DNA of 64,000 nucleotides, from positions 68,881 to 132,880 of the forward strand of contig JAXMFT010000014.1 in assembly GCA_046347635.1 (NCBI GenBank), written 5' to 3'. Shown here one piece after another: positions 39,341 to 48,165 of this stretch (positions are counted from its first letter, which is position 1; each line of letters opens with the position of its first letter). The stretch comes from JAGVSZ01 sp019137045 (lineage in GTDB: Bacteria; Pseudomonadota; Gammaproteobacteria; Burkholderiales; SG8-39). The notes below the pieces were generated by a model. That model worked only from the letters and a program-made list of their open reading frames with translations, did no database searches and was not told where the DNA came from. A program made the translations under genes and the position numbers.

Positions 39341-41271
39341 CCGGCCGCCCGGCGGCCGCGCGGGCGCAGCCACAGCACCCAGCCGGTCAGCGCGAAGAAC
39401 CCGGCGCAGCCCGCCCACCATGCGGGATGGCCCGTGGGCGCGAAGATGATGAGGAGCGCGACCGCGCAGAAGGCGAGCCGCTCGGGCCAGCTCATCGGCA
39501 TCGTGAAGTAGCCCTCGAGGAACACCGCCCACGCGAAGGTCGCCGCCATCATCGAGACGAACGCGAGCGCGATCCAGCCGGCCGGGCCGCTCCAGAGCAG
39601 CGCGGGGTCGAACGCGAACGCGAACGGGATGAGGAACAGGACGAGCGACAGCTTGAAGGCGATCCACCCGGTCTTCATCGCATCGGCCCTGGCGAGGCCC
39701 GCCGCGGCGTACGAGGCGAGCGCCACCGGCGGGGTGATCATGGAGAGCACGCAGTAGTACATGACGAAGAAGTGCGCGGCGAGCACGTCGATGCCGAGGT
39801 GCGTCAGCGCCGGCACGAACAGGATCGCGCCGATGATGTAGGCCGCCACCGTCGGCAGCCCCATGCCCATGATGATGCAGCCGACGATGATCATCAGCAT
39901 CGCCCCGACCAGCGTGCCGCCCGAGAGCGCGATCAGCTGGGTCGAGAACTTGAGCGCGAGGTTGGACTGGATCGCCACCGCGATGATGATGCCGATCGCC
40001 ACGATCGGTACCGCGACCTGCGCGGCCTGCTTCGCGACCTCCTCGATCATGTCCACCCAGCCGCGCAGGCCCAGGCGCGATTCGCGCCGCAGGTAGCAGA
40101 TCGCGAGCGCCGCGAGCGAGGCCGCCATCGCCGCGGTGATCGCCGAGTAGTCGGAGGCGAGGATCGCGATCAGCAGCACCGGCGGCAGGAAGAGATAGCT
40201 GCGCGGCGCGATCGGCTTCGCCCCGGCGAGGTCCCGCGCGCGGAGCGTGCCGATGCCGCGGCGCTTCGCCTTCAGGTGCACGATCATGTAGAGGGCGAAG
40301 TAGTACGCCACCGCCGGAATGACCCCGGCGAGCGCGATGCGCGCGTACGGCGTGGCGAGCAGCTCCGCCATCACGAACGCCGCGATCCCCATCACCGGCG
40401 GCATGAGCTGGCCGCCGGTCGAGGCGGTCGCCTCGTGCGCCGCGGCCTCCTCCGGCGAGTAGCCGGTGCGCTTCATCAGCGGGATGGTGAAGATGCCGGT
40501 GGCGACCACGTTCGCCACCGCGCTCCCGCTGATGGTGCCGAACATCGCGCTCGAGACGATCTCCGCCTTCGCCGCGCCGCCGGCGCGCCGGCCGACCAGG
40601 CGCAGGGCCGAGTCGATGAAGAGCTGCCCGCCGCCGGTCGCCGAGTAGACCACGCCGAAGAGGATGAAGTACCAGACGAAGTTCACCGAGGTCTCGGTGG
40701 TGACGCCGAGGATCCCGTGCGTCGCCATGGTCATGATCTCGATGAAGGTGGGATAGGCGAAGCCCTGGAACGCGAGCCAGCCGGGAAACCAGCGGCCGAG
40801 GAATCCGTACGCGACGAACGCGGCGATGACCCACAGCAGGCTCCAGCCCACCACGCGGCGCACGCACTCGAGGATGAGCAGCAGCACGAGGGTGCCGAAG
40901 AAGAGATCGCGCGGCAGGATGGCGTCCACCTCTTCCATGCGCGCGTAGAGGCGCTCGAAGTCGGCGAGGTAGTAGCCGAGCACGACCGCGGTGCCGGCGA
41001 GCAGCAGCCAGTCGAGCGCGGCGCGCCAGCGCTCGCCCTCTCCCCGGCGCAGCGGCCACCACAGGAAGACGGTGGCGAGCGCGAGGCAGATGTGCGTCGG
41101 CCGCGCGATCTGGAGCGGCAGCGGGTTCCACAGGAGGTAGAGCTGGAAGGCGAGCCACGCGGCCGCGACCAGCCAGCGCGGGCCGAGCACGCGCCGCAGC
41201 AGCGGGGCGTCGGACGCCGACGGCGCCGCCGCCGCGACGCCGTCGGTCGGCAGGTTCGCGTCCGGGGTCAC
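39337..41271 (-). CDS. TRAP transporter fused permease (DctQM-type)
   Basis: 644 residues with about 17 helices. The N-terminal part corresponds to the small subunit (WLAFQLYLLWNPLPLQIARP), and the rest to the large DctM subunit: FGTISGSAVANVVATGIFTI, HEATASTGGQLMPPVMGIAA, GCIIMGMGLPTVAAYIIGAI, SMITPPVALASYAAAGLAR. The fused 4TM/12TM form is the partner of TAXI receptors and uses Na+ or H+ gradients. GTG start at 41271, chosen where homology begins; stop overlaps the next ATG (ATGA). Confidence 0.92.
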   Translation of the reverse strand: MTPDANLPTDGVAAAAPSASDAPLLRRVLGPRWLVAAAWLAFQLYLLWNPLPLQIARPTHICLALATVFLWWPLRRGEGERWRAALDWLLLAGTAVVLGYYLADFERLYARMEEVDAILPRDLFFGTLVLLLILECVRRVVGWSLLWVIAAFVAYGFLGRWFPGWLAFQGFAYPTFIEIMTMATHGILGVTTETSVNFVWYFILFGVVYSATGGGQLFIDSALRLVGRRAGGAAKAEIVSSAMFGTISGSAVANVVATGIFTIPLMKRTGYSPEEAAAHEATASTGGQLMPPVMGIAAFVMAELLATPYARIALAGVIPAVAYYFALYMIVHLKAKRRGIGTLRARDLAGAKPIAPRSYLFLPPVLLIAILASDYSAITAAMAASLAALAICYLRRESRLGLRGWVDMIEEVAKQAAQVAVPIVAIGIIIAVAIQSNLALKFSTQLIALSGGTLVGAMLMIIVGCIIMGMGLPTVAAYIIGAILFVPALTHLGIDVLAAHFFVMYYCVLSMITPPVALASYAAAGLARADAMKTGWIAFKLSLVLFLIPFAFAFDPALLWSGPAGWIALAFVSMMAATFAWAVFLEGYFTMPMSWPERLAFCAVALLIIFAPTGHPAWWAGCAGFFALTGWVLWLRPRGRRAAG

Positions 41272-41300
41272 GCCGTGCGCCGCGCCCGTCCCGGCGCCCG

Positions 41301-42290
41301 CTACTTGAGCCAGCCGCGCTCCCGGTAGTAGCGCGCCGCGCCCGGATGGAGCGGGATCCCCGCGTTCTCGGGCCGCCACGCATCCTGCGCCACGAAGTTC
41401 GCCATCGCCTTGTTCTCGGCGACGATCGCGTCGCGGTTCTCGATGATCGCCTTGGTGATCGCGTAGGCGACGTTCTCGGGCATGTCGCGGTGGACGATCA
41501 GGTTGGTGCCGAAATCCGCCGCCTTGGTCGGGCCCTTCTGGCCCCTGAACGACGCCGGCATCGGGTGGACCTTCATCCCGTTCTTGCCGAGCACCGCGAG
41601 CGACTTCTCCGGGAGGTCGAGGAAGCGCACCGGCACCGTGAGCGACACCTCCTGCGTGGCCGGGTGCCCGGGCGAGGCGCTCTCGAAATAGAGGTCCGCG
41701 CGCCCGTCGCGCATCATCTGCGGAATCTGCCCGACGTCGACCTGGAGGATCTGGCCGCCCCGCGCCTTGTACTTGTCGAAGTCGAGCCCGACGCCCTGGA
41801 ACACCATGCGCACCGCCGGCGGGACGGTGCTGCCGGCCGGCTTCATGATCACGCGCGGCGGCTGCTTGGAGAGGAGCGCGCGCTCGATCGAGTCGTTGCC
41901 GGTGCGCTTGATGTAGTCCTCGGTGAGCATGCCGACGATCCACACCTCGTTCAGCCCGCCGAGCAGCGCGCGCACGTCGGTGTACTTCCTGCCCTTGTAG
42001 ATCTCCTGCTCGCCCTCCATCGCCCACACCGAGGTGCAGGTGTTGGCGAAGCCGAGGTCGGCCTTCTTCTCGTTCACCAGAATCACGTTGCCGATCCCGC
42101 CGCCGCGCGCGACCACGTCGAGCTTCGTGCCCGCCGGGAGCGCCGGCTGGACGTACTTGCTGAAGCTCGCGGCGAACACGTACCAGATCGAGCCGAGCGG
42201 CATCGCCTGGAACTTCAGGTCCTGCTGCGCCTGGGCGCCGAGCGCCGCGAAGGCGAGCGCCGCGGCGCCAAGAGTGCGTTTCCAGCTCAT
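41301..42290 (-). CDS. TAXI-family TRAP transporter solute receptor
   Basis: 329 residues. Signal peptide (LGAAALAFAALGAQAQ), then TAXI features: FQAMPLGSIWYVFAASFSKY, VVARGGGIGNVILVNEKKAD, LGFANTCTSVWAMEGEQEIY, DVGQIPQMMRDGRADLYFES. Binds the solute in the periplasm for the fused permease encoded 29 bases downstream. Ligand unknown; neighbours suggest a keto- or sugar-acid. Confidence 0.93.
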   Translation of the reverse strand: MSWKRTLGAAALAFAALGAQAQQDLKFQAMPLGSIWYVFAASFSKYVQPALPAGTKLDVVARGGGIGNVILVNEKKADLGFANTCTSVWAMEGEQEIYKGRKYTDVRALLGGLNEVWIVGMLTEDYIKRTGNDSIERALLSKQPPRVIMKPAGSTVPPAVRMVFQGVGLDFDKYKARGGQILQVDVGQIPQMMRDGRADLYFESASPGHPATQEVSLTVPVRFLDLPEKSLAVLGKNGMKVHPMPASFRGQKGPTKAADFGTNLIVHRDMPENVAYAITKAIIENRDAIVAENKAMANFVAQDAWRPENAGIPLHPGAARYYRERGWLK

Positions 42291-42321
42291 CGGGTCGTCT
42301 CCTCCTTCGGTTCGCCGCCGC

Positions 42322-43266
42322 TCACGCGGCCGCCTTCGCCAGCATCCCGGCCTTGCGCACCGCCTCCTCGATCCGCTGCGCGCTCTCCCCCTCGGGCACG
42401 CGCGTCGGCGCGCGGCACAGCGGCGACTTCAGGCGCCCGGCGAGCACCATCGCGTACTTCATGCGCGCGTGCGCCTCGCCGGTCGGCTCGCCGAACCCGT
42501 ACACCACGTCCTTGAGCGGGTTGATCTCGAACTGGAGCTGCATCGCGCGCTTGAGGTCGCCCGCCTGCACCGCGCGCCAGAGCGCCACCAGCTTGTCCGG
42601 GATGAAGGAGGCGAAGCCGAGCAGCGCCCCGTCCACGCCCTGCACCATCGAGGCGAGCACGTACTCGTCGTGGCAGGTGAGGATGGTCTTCTCCGGCGCC
42701 GCCTCGCGGATCGAGCGCACGTCCACCGCGTACTTGTTCATGTCGCGCGTGCCGACCTTGAAGCACTTGACCCACGGCAGGCGGGCGAGCGCGGCGAGCA
42801 GCTCGTGCGAGTAGGCGGCGCGCGTCCACGACGGGTAGACGTGCACCACGAGGTCGAGGCCGCTCGCCTTCCCCACGGCGGTGAAATGGTCGATCACGTG
42901 CTCGGGCTTCATGCCGAAGCGCAGCCACATGTGCGGGGGCATCACGAGGAGCCCGCTGGCGCCCGCCTCGCGCGCCATCACGCCGTGCTCGGCCGCCTCG
43001 GTGATGCTCTCGGTGCAGATCCCGGAGATCACCGGCAGCCTTCCTTTCGCCTCGTCGGCGACGATGCGCGTCACCTCGGCGCGCTCCTGCGCCGAGAGCG
43101 CGAACACCTCGCCGGTGTGGCCGTTCGTGGTGAGCCCGGCGAGCCCGTCGAACCCGCACAGCCAGCCCGTGAAGCGACGCAGCTCCGGCTCGTCGATCGA
43201 CTGGTCGGGCCGGAACGGCACCTGCATCGCCGGGACGATGCCCTTGTAGTCCCATTTCGCGCTCAT
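42322..43266 (-). CDS. Dihydrodipicolinate synthase (DapA) family aldolase
   Basis: 314 residues, TIM barrel of the NAL/DHDPS superfamily: FDGLAGLTTNGHTGEVFALS, ASGLLVMPPHMWLRFGMKPE, LVVHVYPSWTRAAYSHELLA with Tyr, and WVKCFKVGTRDMNKYAVDVR with Schiff-base Lys. The GTTGE loop is replaced by TTNGHTGE and the gene leads a TRAP operon, so it is probably a catabolic pyruvate-releasing aldolase, not lysine synthesis. First gene of the operon; divergent from pyrD. Confidence 0.88.
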   Translation of the reverse strand: MSAKWDYKGIVPAMQVPFRPDQSIDEPELRRFTGWLCGFDGLAGLTTNGHTGEVFALSAQERAEVTRIVADEAKGRLPVISGICTESITEAAEHGVMAREAGASGLLVMPPHMWLRFGMKPEHVIDHFTAVGKASGLDLVVHVYPSWTRAAYSHELLAALARLPWVKCFKVGTRDMNKYAVDVRSIREAAPEKTILTCHDEYVLASMVQGVDGALLGFASFIPDKLVALWRAVQAGDLKRAMQLQFEINPLKDVVYGFGEPTGEAHARMKYAMVLAGRLKSPLCRAPTRVPEGESAQRIEEAVRKAGMLAKAAA

Positions 43267-43314
43267 GCGGGTCTCCTGGTACGGGATGGGTCGCGCCAGT
43301 ATAAAGTGATTTCC

Positions 43315-44430
43315 ATGAACCTCTACCGCGCGTGCGTGCGCCCCCTGCTCTTCAGCGTTGATGCCGAGCGCGCGCATCGCGCCACGCTTCACGTCGCCGG
43401 CGCCGTCGGGCGCAGCGCCGGGGGCCGCGCGGCGATCCGCGCGCTGTGCGCCTTCGAGGACCCGCGGCTGCGCGTGTCCGCGGGCGGGATCGACTTTCCC
43501 AACCCCGTCGGCCTGCCCGCAGGCTTCGACAAGAACGGCGTCGCCACCGCGGCGCTCGCGGCGCTCGGGTTCGGCTCGATCGACGTCGGGTCGATCTCCG
43601 CGCAGCCGTCGGCCGGCAACCCGGAGCGGCCGCGGCTCTTCCGCATCCCCGCCGACCGAGGGCTCATCGTGTTCTACGGGGTGCCCAACGACGGCGCGGC
43701 CGCGGTCGCGCGCCGGCTCGCCGGGATTCACCTGCCGGTTCCCCTGGGAATCAGCCTGGTCGAGACCAACACCGGAGCGCCGGCGCCGGTGGACACGGTC
43801 ATCCGGGAGATGGTCGAGGCCGCCCGGCCGTTCCTGGGCAGCGCGACCTACTTCGCCCTCAACCTGAACTGCCCGAACTCCGCGGGCGGCTTCTCGCACT
43901 TCGACGATCCGGTCCACCTGCGCGCGCTGCTCGCCGGGCTGCGCGAGGTGGTGGGCGCGGTGCCGGTGTTCGTTCGCGTCACGCCGCCGTCCGACCCGGC
44001 CGGCATCGACGCGGTGCTCGACGCGCTCGACCCGTACCCCTTCGTCAAGGGCCTGTCGTTCTACGATCCGAAGAAGGACTTGCGCCCGCGGCTCCGGACG
44101 CCGGCGTCCGAACTGGCGCGCATGCGCGGCAGCGTCTCCGCCCCGATCGCGCGCGAGGGAATGCAGGCGACCATCCGCGAGTGGTACCGGCGCATCGACC
44201 GCAAGCGCCACGTCCTCGTCGGGTGCGGGGGCATCGCCTCGGCCGAGGACGCCTATCGCACCATTCGGCTCGGCGCCTCGCTCGTCCAGATCTACACGGC
44301 GCTGGTGTACGAGGGTCCCGGCCTCGTCGGGCGGGTCAAGCGCGGGCTCGTCCGGCTGCTCGAGCGCGACGGGTTCGCGCACGTGCGCGACGCCGTGGGC
44401 GTCGACAACGCGGCGCACGCGCCGCGGTAG
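43315..44430 (+). CDS. pyrD: Dihydroorotate dehydrogenase family 2-like (divergent PyrD)
   Basis: 371 residues. GGIDFPNPVGLPAGFDKNGV (GxxxxPxGLAAGFDKxG-like) from about residue 58, GFGSIDVGSISAQPSAGNPE then RPRLFRIPADRGL, NLNCPNSAGGFSHFD at about 183, and VLVGCGGIASAEDAYRTIRL followed by GASLVQIYTALVYEGPGLVG. FMN-binding and membrane-associated family 2 in overall plan. Typical NRMGFNN and SGxPL motifs are replaced (VFYGVPNDGA, GSVSAPIAREG), so it may be a paralogue with another substrate. Divergent from the TRAP operon. Confidence 0.75.
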   Translation: MNLYRACVRPLLFSVDAERAHRATLHVAGAVGRSAGGRAAIRALCAFEDPRLRVSAGGIDFPNPVGLPAGFDKNGVATAALAALGFGSIDVGSISAQPSAGNPERPRLFRIPADRGLIVFYGVPNDGAAAVARRLAGIHLPVPLGISLVETNTGAPAPVDTVIREMVEAARPFLGSATYFALNLNCPNSAGGFSHFDDPVHLRALLAGLREVVGAVPVFVRVTPPSDPAGIDAVLDALDPYPFVKGLSFYDPKKDLRPRLRTPASELARMRGSVSAPIAREGMQATIREWYRRIDRKRHVLVGCGGIASAEDAYRTIRLGASLVQIYTALVYEGPGLVGRVKRGLVRLLERDGFAHVRDAVGVDNAAHAPR

Positions 44431-44457
44431 GCGCGGCGACGGCGCGTCGGAAACGCA

Positions 44458-44487
44458 AAGGGCGAACGGGTCGTCCCGTGCGCCCTT
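44458..44487. terminator. Bidirectional hairpin between pyrD and the PEP-CTERM gene
   Basis: AAGGGCG-A-ACGGG (44458-44470), loop TCGT, CCCGT-G-CGCCCTT (44475-44487): a 12-bp stem with one mismatch between convergent genes. No long T run, so efficiency is uncertain. Confidence 0.6.
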
Positions 44488-44511
44488 CGGATCAGCCGCT
44501 CGACGTGCGGA

Positions 44512-45117
44512 TCAACGTGCGCGACGGCGCGCGGCGACCACGAGCATCAGGGCCCCGAGGCCGAAGAGCCCGAGCGCGCCGGGCTCCGGCACGGTCGCCG
44601 CGCCGTTGGACACGATGCGGAAGCTCTGGTTGGCGGACCACGGCCGCTGGGCGAGCGGCCCGGTGCCGAAGGACCCGTCGCTCCACGTCACCGTGACGAA
44701 CGCGCCGACGAGGCTCGACCCGGTCTCGTCCAGGATGCCTCCCGTGACGACGAGCGGGTTGAGCGTCTCGATCAGGTCGATGTCGAGCCCGCTGAACGAG
44801 AAGGTGGCGCCGGGCGCGACCGCGAGGCCGCTCCAGGTGATCGTCTGGGCGAATTCCGGATTGGACAGCCCGTCGCTCGTGACGCCGCCCCCGCTGCTGG
44901 CGGACAAGTCCCACGTCGCGATGCCATTTCCGGCCGGTCCGAGGCTGTAGACGACGGACGCGATGCTGGCCGTGCTCGCCGCGTCGTTCGTCACGCTTCC
45001 GCTCTGGATGTATTGGGGACCGTTCAACATCACCGACGCGATCGACGCTGCCTGCACGCCGCTGGCCGCCAGCACCGTCGCCAGGAAGAGGCCCGCCAGC
45101 TTCTGCTTCAAATCCAT
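44512..45117 (-). CDS. PEP-CTERM sorted exported protein
   Basis: 201 residues. Signal peptide (AGLFLATVLAASGVQAAS), a low-complexity beta-rich Ser/Thr/Gly mature region (SIASVMLNGPQYIQSGSVTN, IDLIETLNPLVVTGGILDET), and a C-terminal sorting tag: VPEPGALGLFGLGALMLVVA then ARRRAR. PEP-CTERM proteins are processed by exosortase and usually occur with exopolysaccharide loci; neither an exosortase nor EPS genes are in this window. Confidence 0.92.
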   Translation of the reverse strand: MDLKQKLAGLFLATVLAASGVQAASIASVMLNGPQYIQSGSVTNDAASTASIASVVYSLGPAGNGIATWDLSASSGGGVTSDGLSNPEFAQTITWSGLAVAPGATFSFSGLDIDLIETLNPLVVTGGILDETGSSLVGAFVTVTWSDGSFGTGPLAQRPWSANQSFRIVSNGAATVPEPGALGLFGLGALMLVVAARRRAR

Positions 45118-45316
45118 GATGTTTCGTCCCGAGGGAATGATCGACCTTCCGGCAGGGCAATGCAGCTTTCATGCCAGCTGCCCAACCCATTGATCCGGCA
45201 ACGAACGGGGCGACCGGGGCCCCCCGGACTGTCAATTCTTCCGACACCGGCCGCCGGCGTGGCCGCCGCGTCGGATTCGCACCATAATCCCGCGCCGCCC
45301 CCCGGATCGATTGCCC

Positions 45317-47317
45317 ATGAGCGCCTATCCCCGCCTCTTCACCCCGCTGAGAATCGGCCCCCTCACCCTCGCCAACCGCATCGTCATGGGGTCGATGCAC
45401 ACGCGGCTCGAGGCGGCCGACCGCCCGGCCGAGCGGCTGGCCGCGTTCTACGCCGCGCGGGCGCGCGGCGGCGCCGGGATGATCATCACCGGCGGCGTGT
45501 CGCCCGACAGCCCGGGGCGCATGGAGGAGGACGCGGGGATCTTCGCGTCGCGCGACGAGATTCCCTTCCACCGCGCGATCGTCGGCGCGGTGCACGCCGC
45601 GGGCGCGCCGATCTGCCTGCAGATCCTGCACGCCGGCCGCTACGCGAAGTGCAGCGACGTCGTCGGCGCCTCCGACATCGCCTCCCCGATCAACCGCCGC
45701 AAGGTCCACGTCCTCGCCGACGACGAGGTCGAGCGCACGATCGACGCCTTCGCCACGACCGCCGCGCTCGCGCGCGAGGCCGGTTACGACGGGGTCGAGA
45801 TCATGGCCTCCGAGGGCTATCTGGTGACGCAGTTCACCTGCCCGCGCACGAACAACCGCACCGACCGCTGGGGCGGCCCGCTCGAGAACCGCCTGCGCTT
45901 CCCGGTCGAGATCGTGCGCCGCACGCGCGCGCGTGTCGGCCGGGACTTCCTGATCGTCTACCGCATCTCGGCGCTCGACCTCGTCGAGCACGGCCTGTCG
46001 GCCGACGAGACGATCGCGCAGGCCCGCGCGGTGGCCGATGCCGGCGTGGACCTGTTCGACACCGGCATCGGCTGGCACGAGGCGCGCGTGCCGACGATCG
46101 CCTACATGGTGCCTCGTGCCGGCTTCGCGTTCGCGGTGAAACGCCTGCGCGAAGCGGTTGCAGTGCCGGTCATGGCCACGAACCGGATCAATACGCCGGA
46201 GGTGGCGGAGAAGCTCCTCGCCGAAGGTGTCGCCGACGCGGTGTCGCTCGCGCGCCCGATGCTCGCCGACGAGGCGTTCGCGGCCAAGGCGCGCGACGGC
46301 CGTGGCGAGGAGATCAACACCTGCATCGCCTGCAACCAGGCGTGCCTCGACCTCATCTTCGCCAACCAGGCTGCCACCTGCCTCGTCAACCCGCGCGCCG
46401 GGCGCGAGCTCGACTTCCCCACCGGCCCCGCGCCGCGCGCCAAGCGCGTCGCGGTCGTCGGCGCCGGCGCGGCCGGGCTCGCCTGCGCGGTGACCGCGGC
46501 CGAGCGCGGGCACGCGGTGACGCTCTACGAGGCCGCTCGAACGATCGGCGGGCAGATGAACCTCGCGGCCGCGATTCCCGGCAAGGAGTTCGCGGAGACG
46601 ACGCGCTACTTCGCGCGCCGCATCGAGCGCCTGGGCGTGACGCTGAGGCTCGGGACGCGGCCGTCGGCGGCCGAGCTCGCTTCCGGCGCCTTCGACGAGA
46701 TCGTCGTGGCGACCGGCGTCACGCCGCGCATTCCCGCGCTCGAAGGCGTCGACCATCCGAAGGCGCTCCGGTACGACGAGGTGCTGAGCGGGGCGAAGCG
46801 CACCGGCCGCCGCGTCGCGATCGTCGGCGCGGGAGGCATAGGCTTCGACGTCGCCGTCTTCCTCAGCGCCCCGGACGGCGACCACTTCCTCGACGCCTGG
46901 GGGGTCGATCGCAGCGGCGCCAGCCCCGGCGGCCTGGCGCCGCCCGTCCCCGAGGCGGTGCCGCGCGAGATCTGGCTGCTGCAGCGCAAGCCCACTGCGG
47001 CCGGCAAGACGCTCGGCGCGACCACCGGCTGGGCGATCCGCGCCGAGCTCGCCCGTCGCGGGGTGAAGGTCCTCGTGGGCGTCGAGTACCGCCGCATCGA
47101 CGACCGCGGCCTGCACGTCGTCCACGACGGCGCCGAGCGGGTGCTGGAAGTCGACCACGTCGTGCTCTGCGCGGGCCAGGAGTCGGTGCGGACGCTGCAC
47201 GACGAGCTCGCGGCGCGCGGCGTGCGCGCGCACCTGATCGGCGGTGCCCACGTCGCCGCGGAGCTGGACGCCTTCCGCGCGATCGACGAGGGCACGCGCA
47301 CCGCGCTCGCGCTGTAG
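45317..47317 (+). CDS. NADH:flavin oxidoreductase, 2,4-dienoyl-CoA reductase type
   Basis: 666 residues. OYE-like FMN TIM barrel (LFTPLRIGPLTLANRIVMGS, QFTCPRTNNRTDRWGGPLEN), a 4Fe-4S motif CIACNQACLDLIFANQAATC (Cys 336, 339, 343, 355), and FAD/NAD domains (VAVVGAGAAGLACAVTAAER, VAIVGAGGIGFDVAVFL). FadH/TMADH-like architecture. It reduces an enoyl or dienoyl thioester, or demethylates an amine, with NAD(P)H and electron transfer through the cluster. Start ATG 45317. Confidence 0.92.
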   Translation: MSAYPRLFTPLRIGPLTLANRIVMGSMHTRLEAADRPAERLAAFYAARARGGAGMIITGGVSPDSPGRMEEDAGIFASRDEIPFHRAIVGAVHAAGAPICLQILHAGRYAKCSDVVGASDIASPINRRKVHVLADDEVERTIDAFATTAALAREAGYDGVEIMASEGYLVTQFTCPRTNNRTDRWGGPLENRLRFPVEIVRRTRARVGRDFLIVYRISALDLVEHGLSADETIAQARAVADAGVDLFDTGIGWHEARVPTIAYMVPRAGFAFAVKRLREAVAVPVMATNRINTPEVAEKLLAEGVADAVSLARPMLADEAFAAKARDGRGEEINTCIACNQACLDLIFANQAATCLVNPRAGRELDFPTGPAPRAKRVAVVGAGAAGLACAVTAAERGHAVTLYEAARTIGGQMNLAAAIPGKEFAETTRYFARRIERLGVTLRLGTRPSAAELASGAFDEIVVATGVTPRIPALEGVDHPKALRYDEVLSGAKRTGRRVAIVGAGGIGFDVAVFLSAPDGDHFLDAWGVDRSGASPGGLAPPVPEAVPREIWLLQRKPTAAGKTLGATTGWAIRAELARRGVKVLVGVEYRRIDDRGLHVVHDGAERVLEVDHVVLCAGQESVRTLHDELAARGVRAHLIGGAHVAAELDAFRAIDEGTRTALAL

Positions 47318-47344
47318 CGCGCGACAGTGCGCGCGCCGCGCGCG

Positions 47345-48124
47345 CTACCCCGCGACGCGCGCCACGAAGCGCGCGACCGTCTCCAGCGTGGCGTCGTGCT
47401 GGTCGCGGTGCGCGCTGTGCCCGCACGCCTCCAACCGCACGAGCTCGCACGGTCCCGCGACCTGCGCGGCGATCGCGTCGATCTGCGCCATGGTGCCGTA
47501 GGTGTCGTCCATGCCCTGCAGCGCGAGCACCGGGCAGCGGATGCGCGGCAGGTATTCCTCGATGTTCCAGCGCCGGAAGTCCGGGTGCAGCCAGATGTCG
47601 TTCCAGCCGTAGAAGGTCCGCCGCGCGTCGACGTGGTAGCGCGCGAGCTTCCGCGCCATCTCGGTCGTCTCGAACGCGACCTTCGCCTCGCGGATGCTCT
47701 GCACCGAAACGTCCTCCACGAACACGTGCGGCGCGAGCGCGACCAGCCCGCGCACGGCGTCCGGGCGCGTGCCCGCGTAGATCAGCGCGATCGACGCCCC
47801 GTCCGAATGCCCGACCAGGATGGGCCGCTCGATCCCGAGCTGCGCGAGCAGCGCGGGCAGCACCTCCTGCGCTTCGCGGTGCATGTAGTCGACCGCGAGC
47901 GGCGCCTCGAGGACGTCCGACGCGCCGTAGCCGTAGCGCGAATAGACGAGCGCCGGGCAGCCGGTGACTTCCGCGACGCGCGCCGGGAACCCGCGCCACA
48001 TCGCCACCGAGCCGAGGCCTTCGTGCAGGAACACGAGCACCGGGCGGCCCGGGCCGCCCGCGATGGTGCGCACCTCGAGGCGTCGGCCGCAGACTTCGAC
48101 GTGGGAATGCTCGTGGCGATGCAA
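47345..48124 (-). CDS. Alpha/beta hydrolase
   Basis: 259 residues. PVLVFLHEGLGSVAMWRGFP oxyanion strand, YSRYGYGASDVLEAPLAVDY, nucleophile elbow LVGHSDGASIALIYAG (GxSxG with Asp after Ser), and late ELVRLEACGHSAHRD with the catalytic His. The GHSDG form is frequent in ring-cleavage-product hydrolases and esterases. Cytoplasmic. Convergent with the OYE gene. Confidence 0.87.
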   Translation of the reverse strand: MHRHEHSHVEVCGRRLEVRTIAGGPGRPVLVFLHEGLGSVAMWRGFPARVAEVTGCPALVYSRYGYGASDVLEAPLAVDYMHREAQEVLPALLAQLGIERPILVGHSDGASIALIYAGTRPDAVRGLVALAPHVFVEDVSVQSIREAKVAFETTEMARKLARYHVDARRTFYGWNDIWLHPDFRRWNIEEYLPRIRCPVLALQGMDDTYGTMAQIDAIAAQVAGPCELVRLEACGHSAHRDQHDATLETVARFVARVAG

Positions 48125-48165
48125 GCTCGGCTCCTTCCGGGCGCGCAGAGTCTAACCGCGCGCGC

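Noticed and set aside
39427..41328. 633-codon + strand frame opposite the TRAP permease
   Set aside because: Shadow frame rich in Arg/Glu/His. The reverse frame has DctM motifs.
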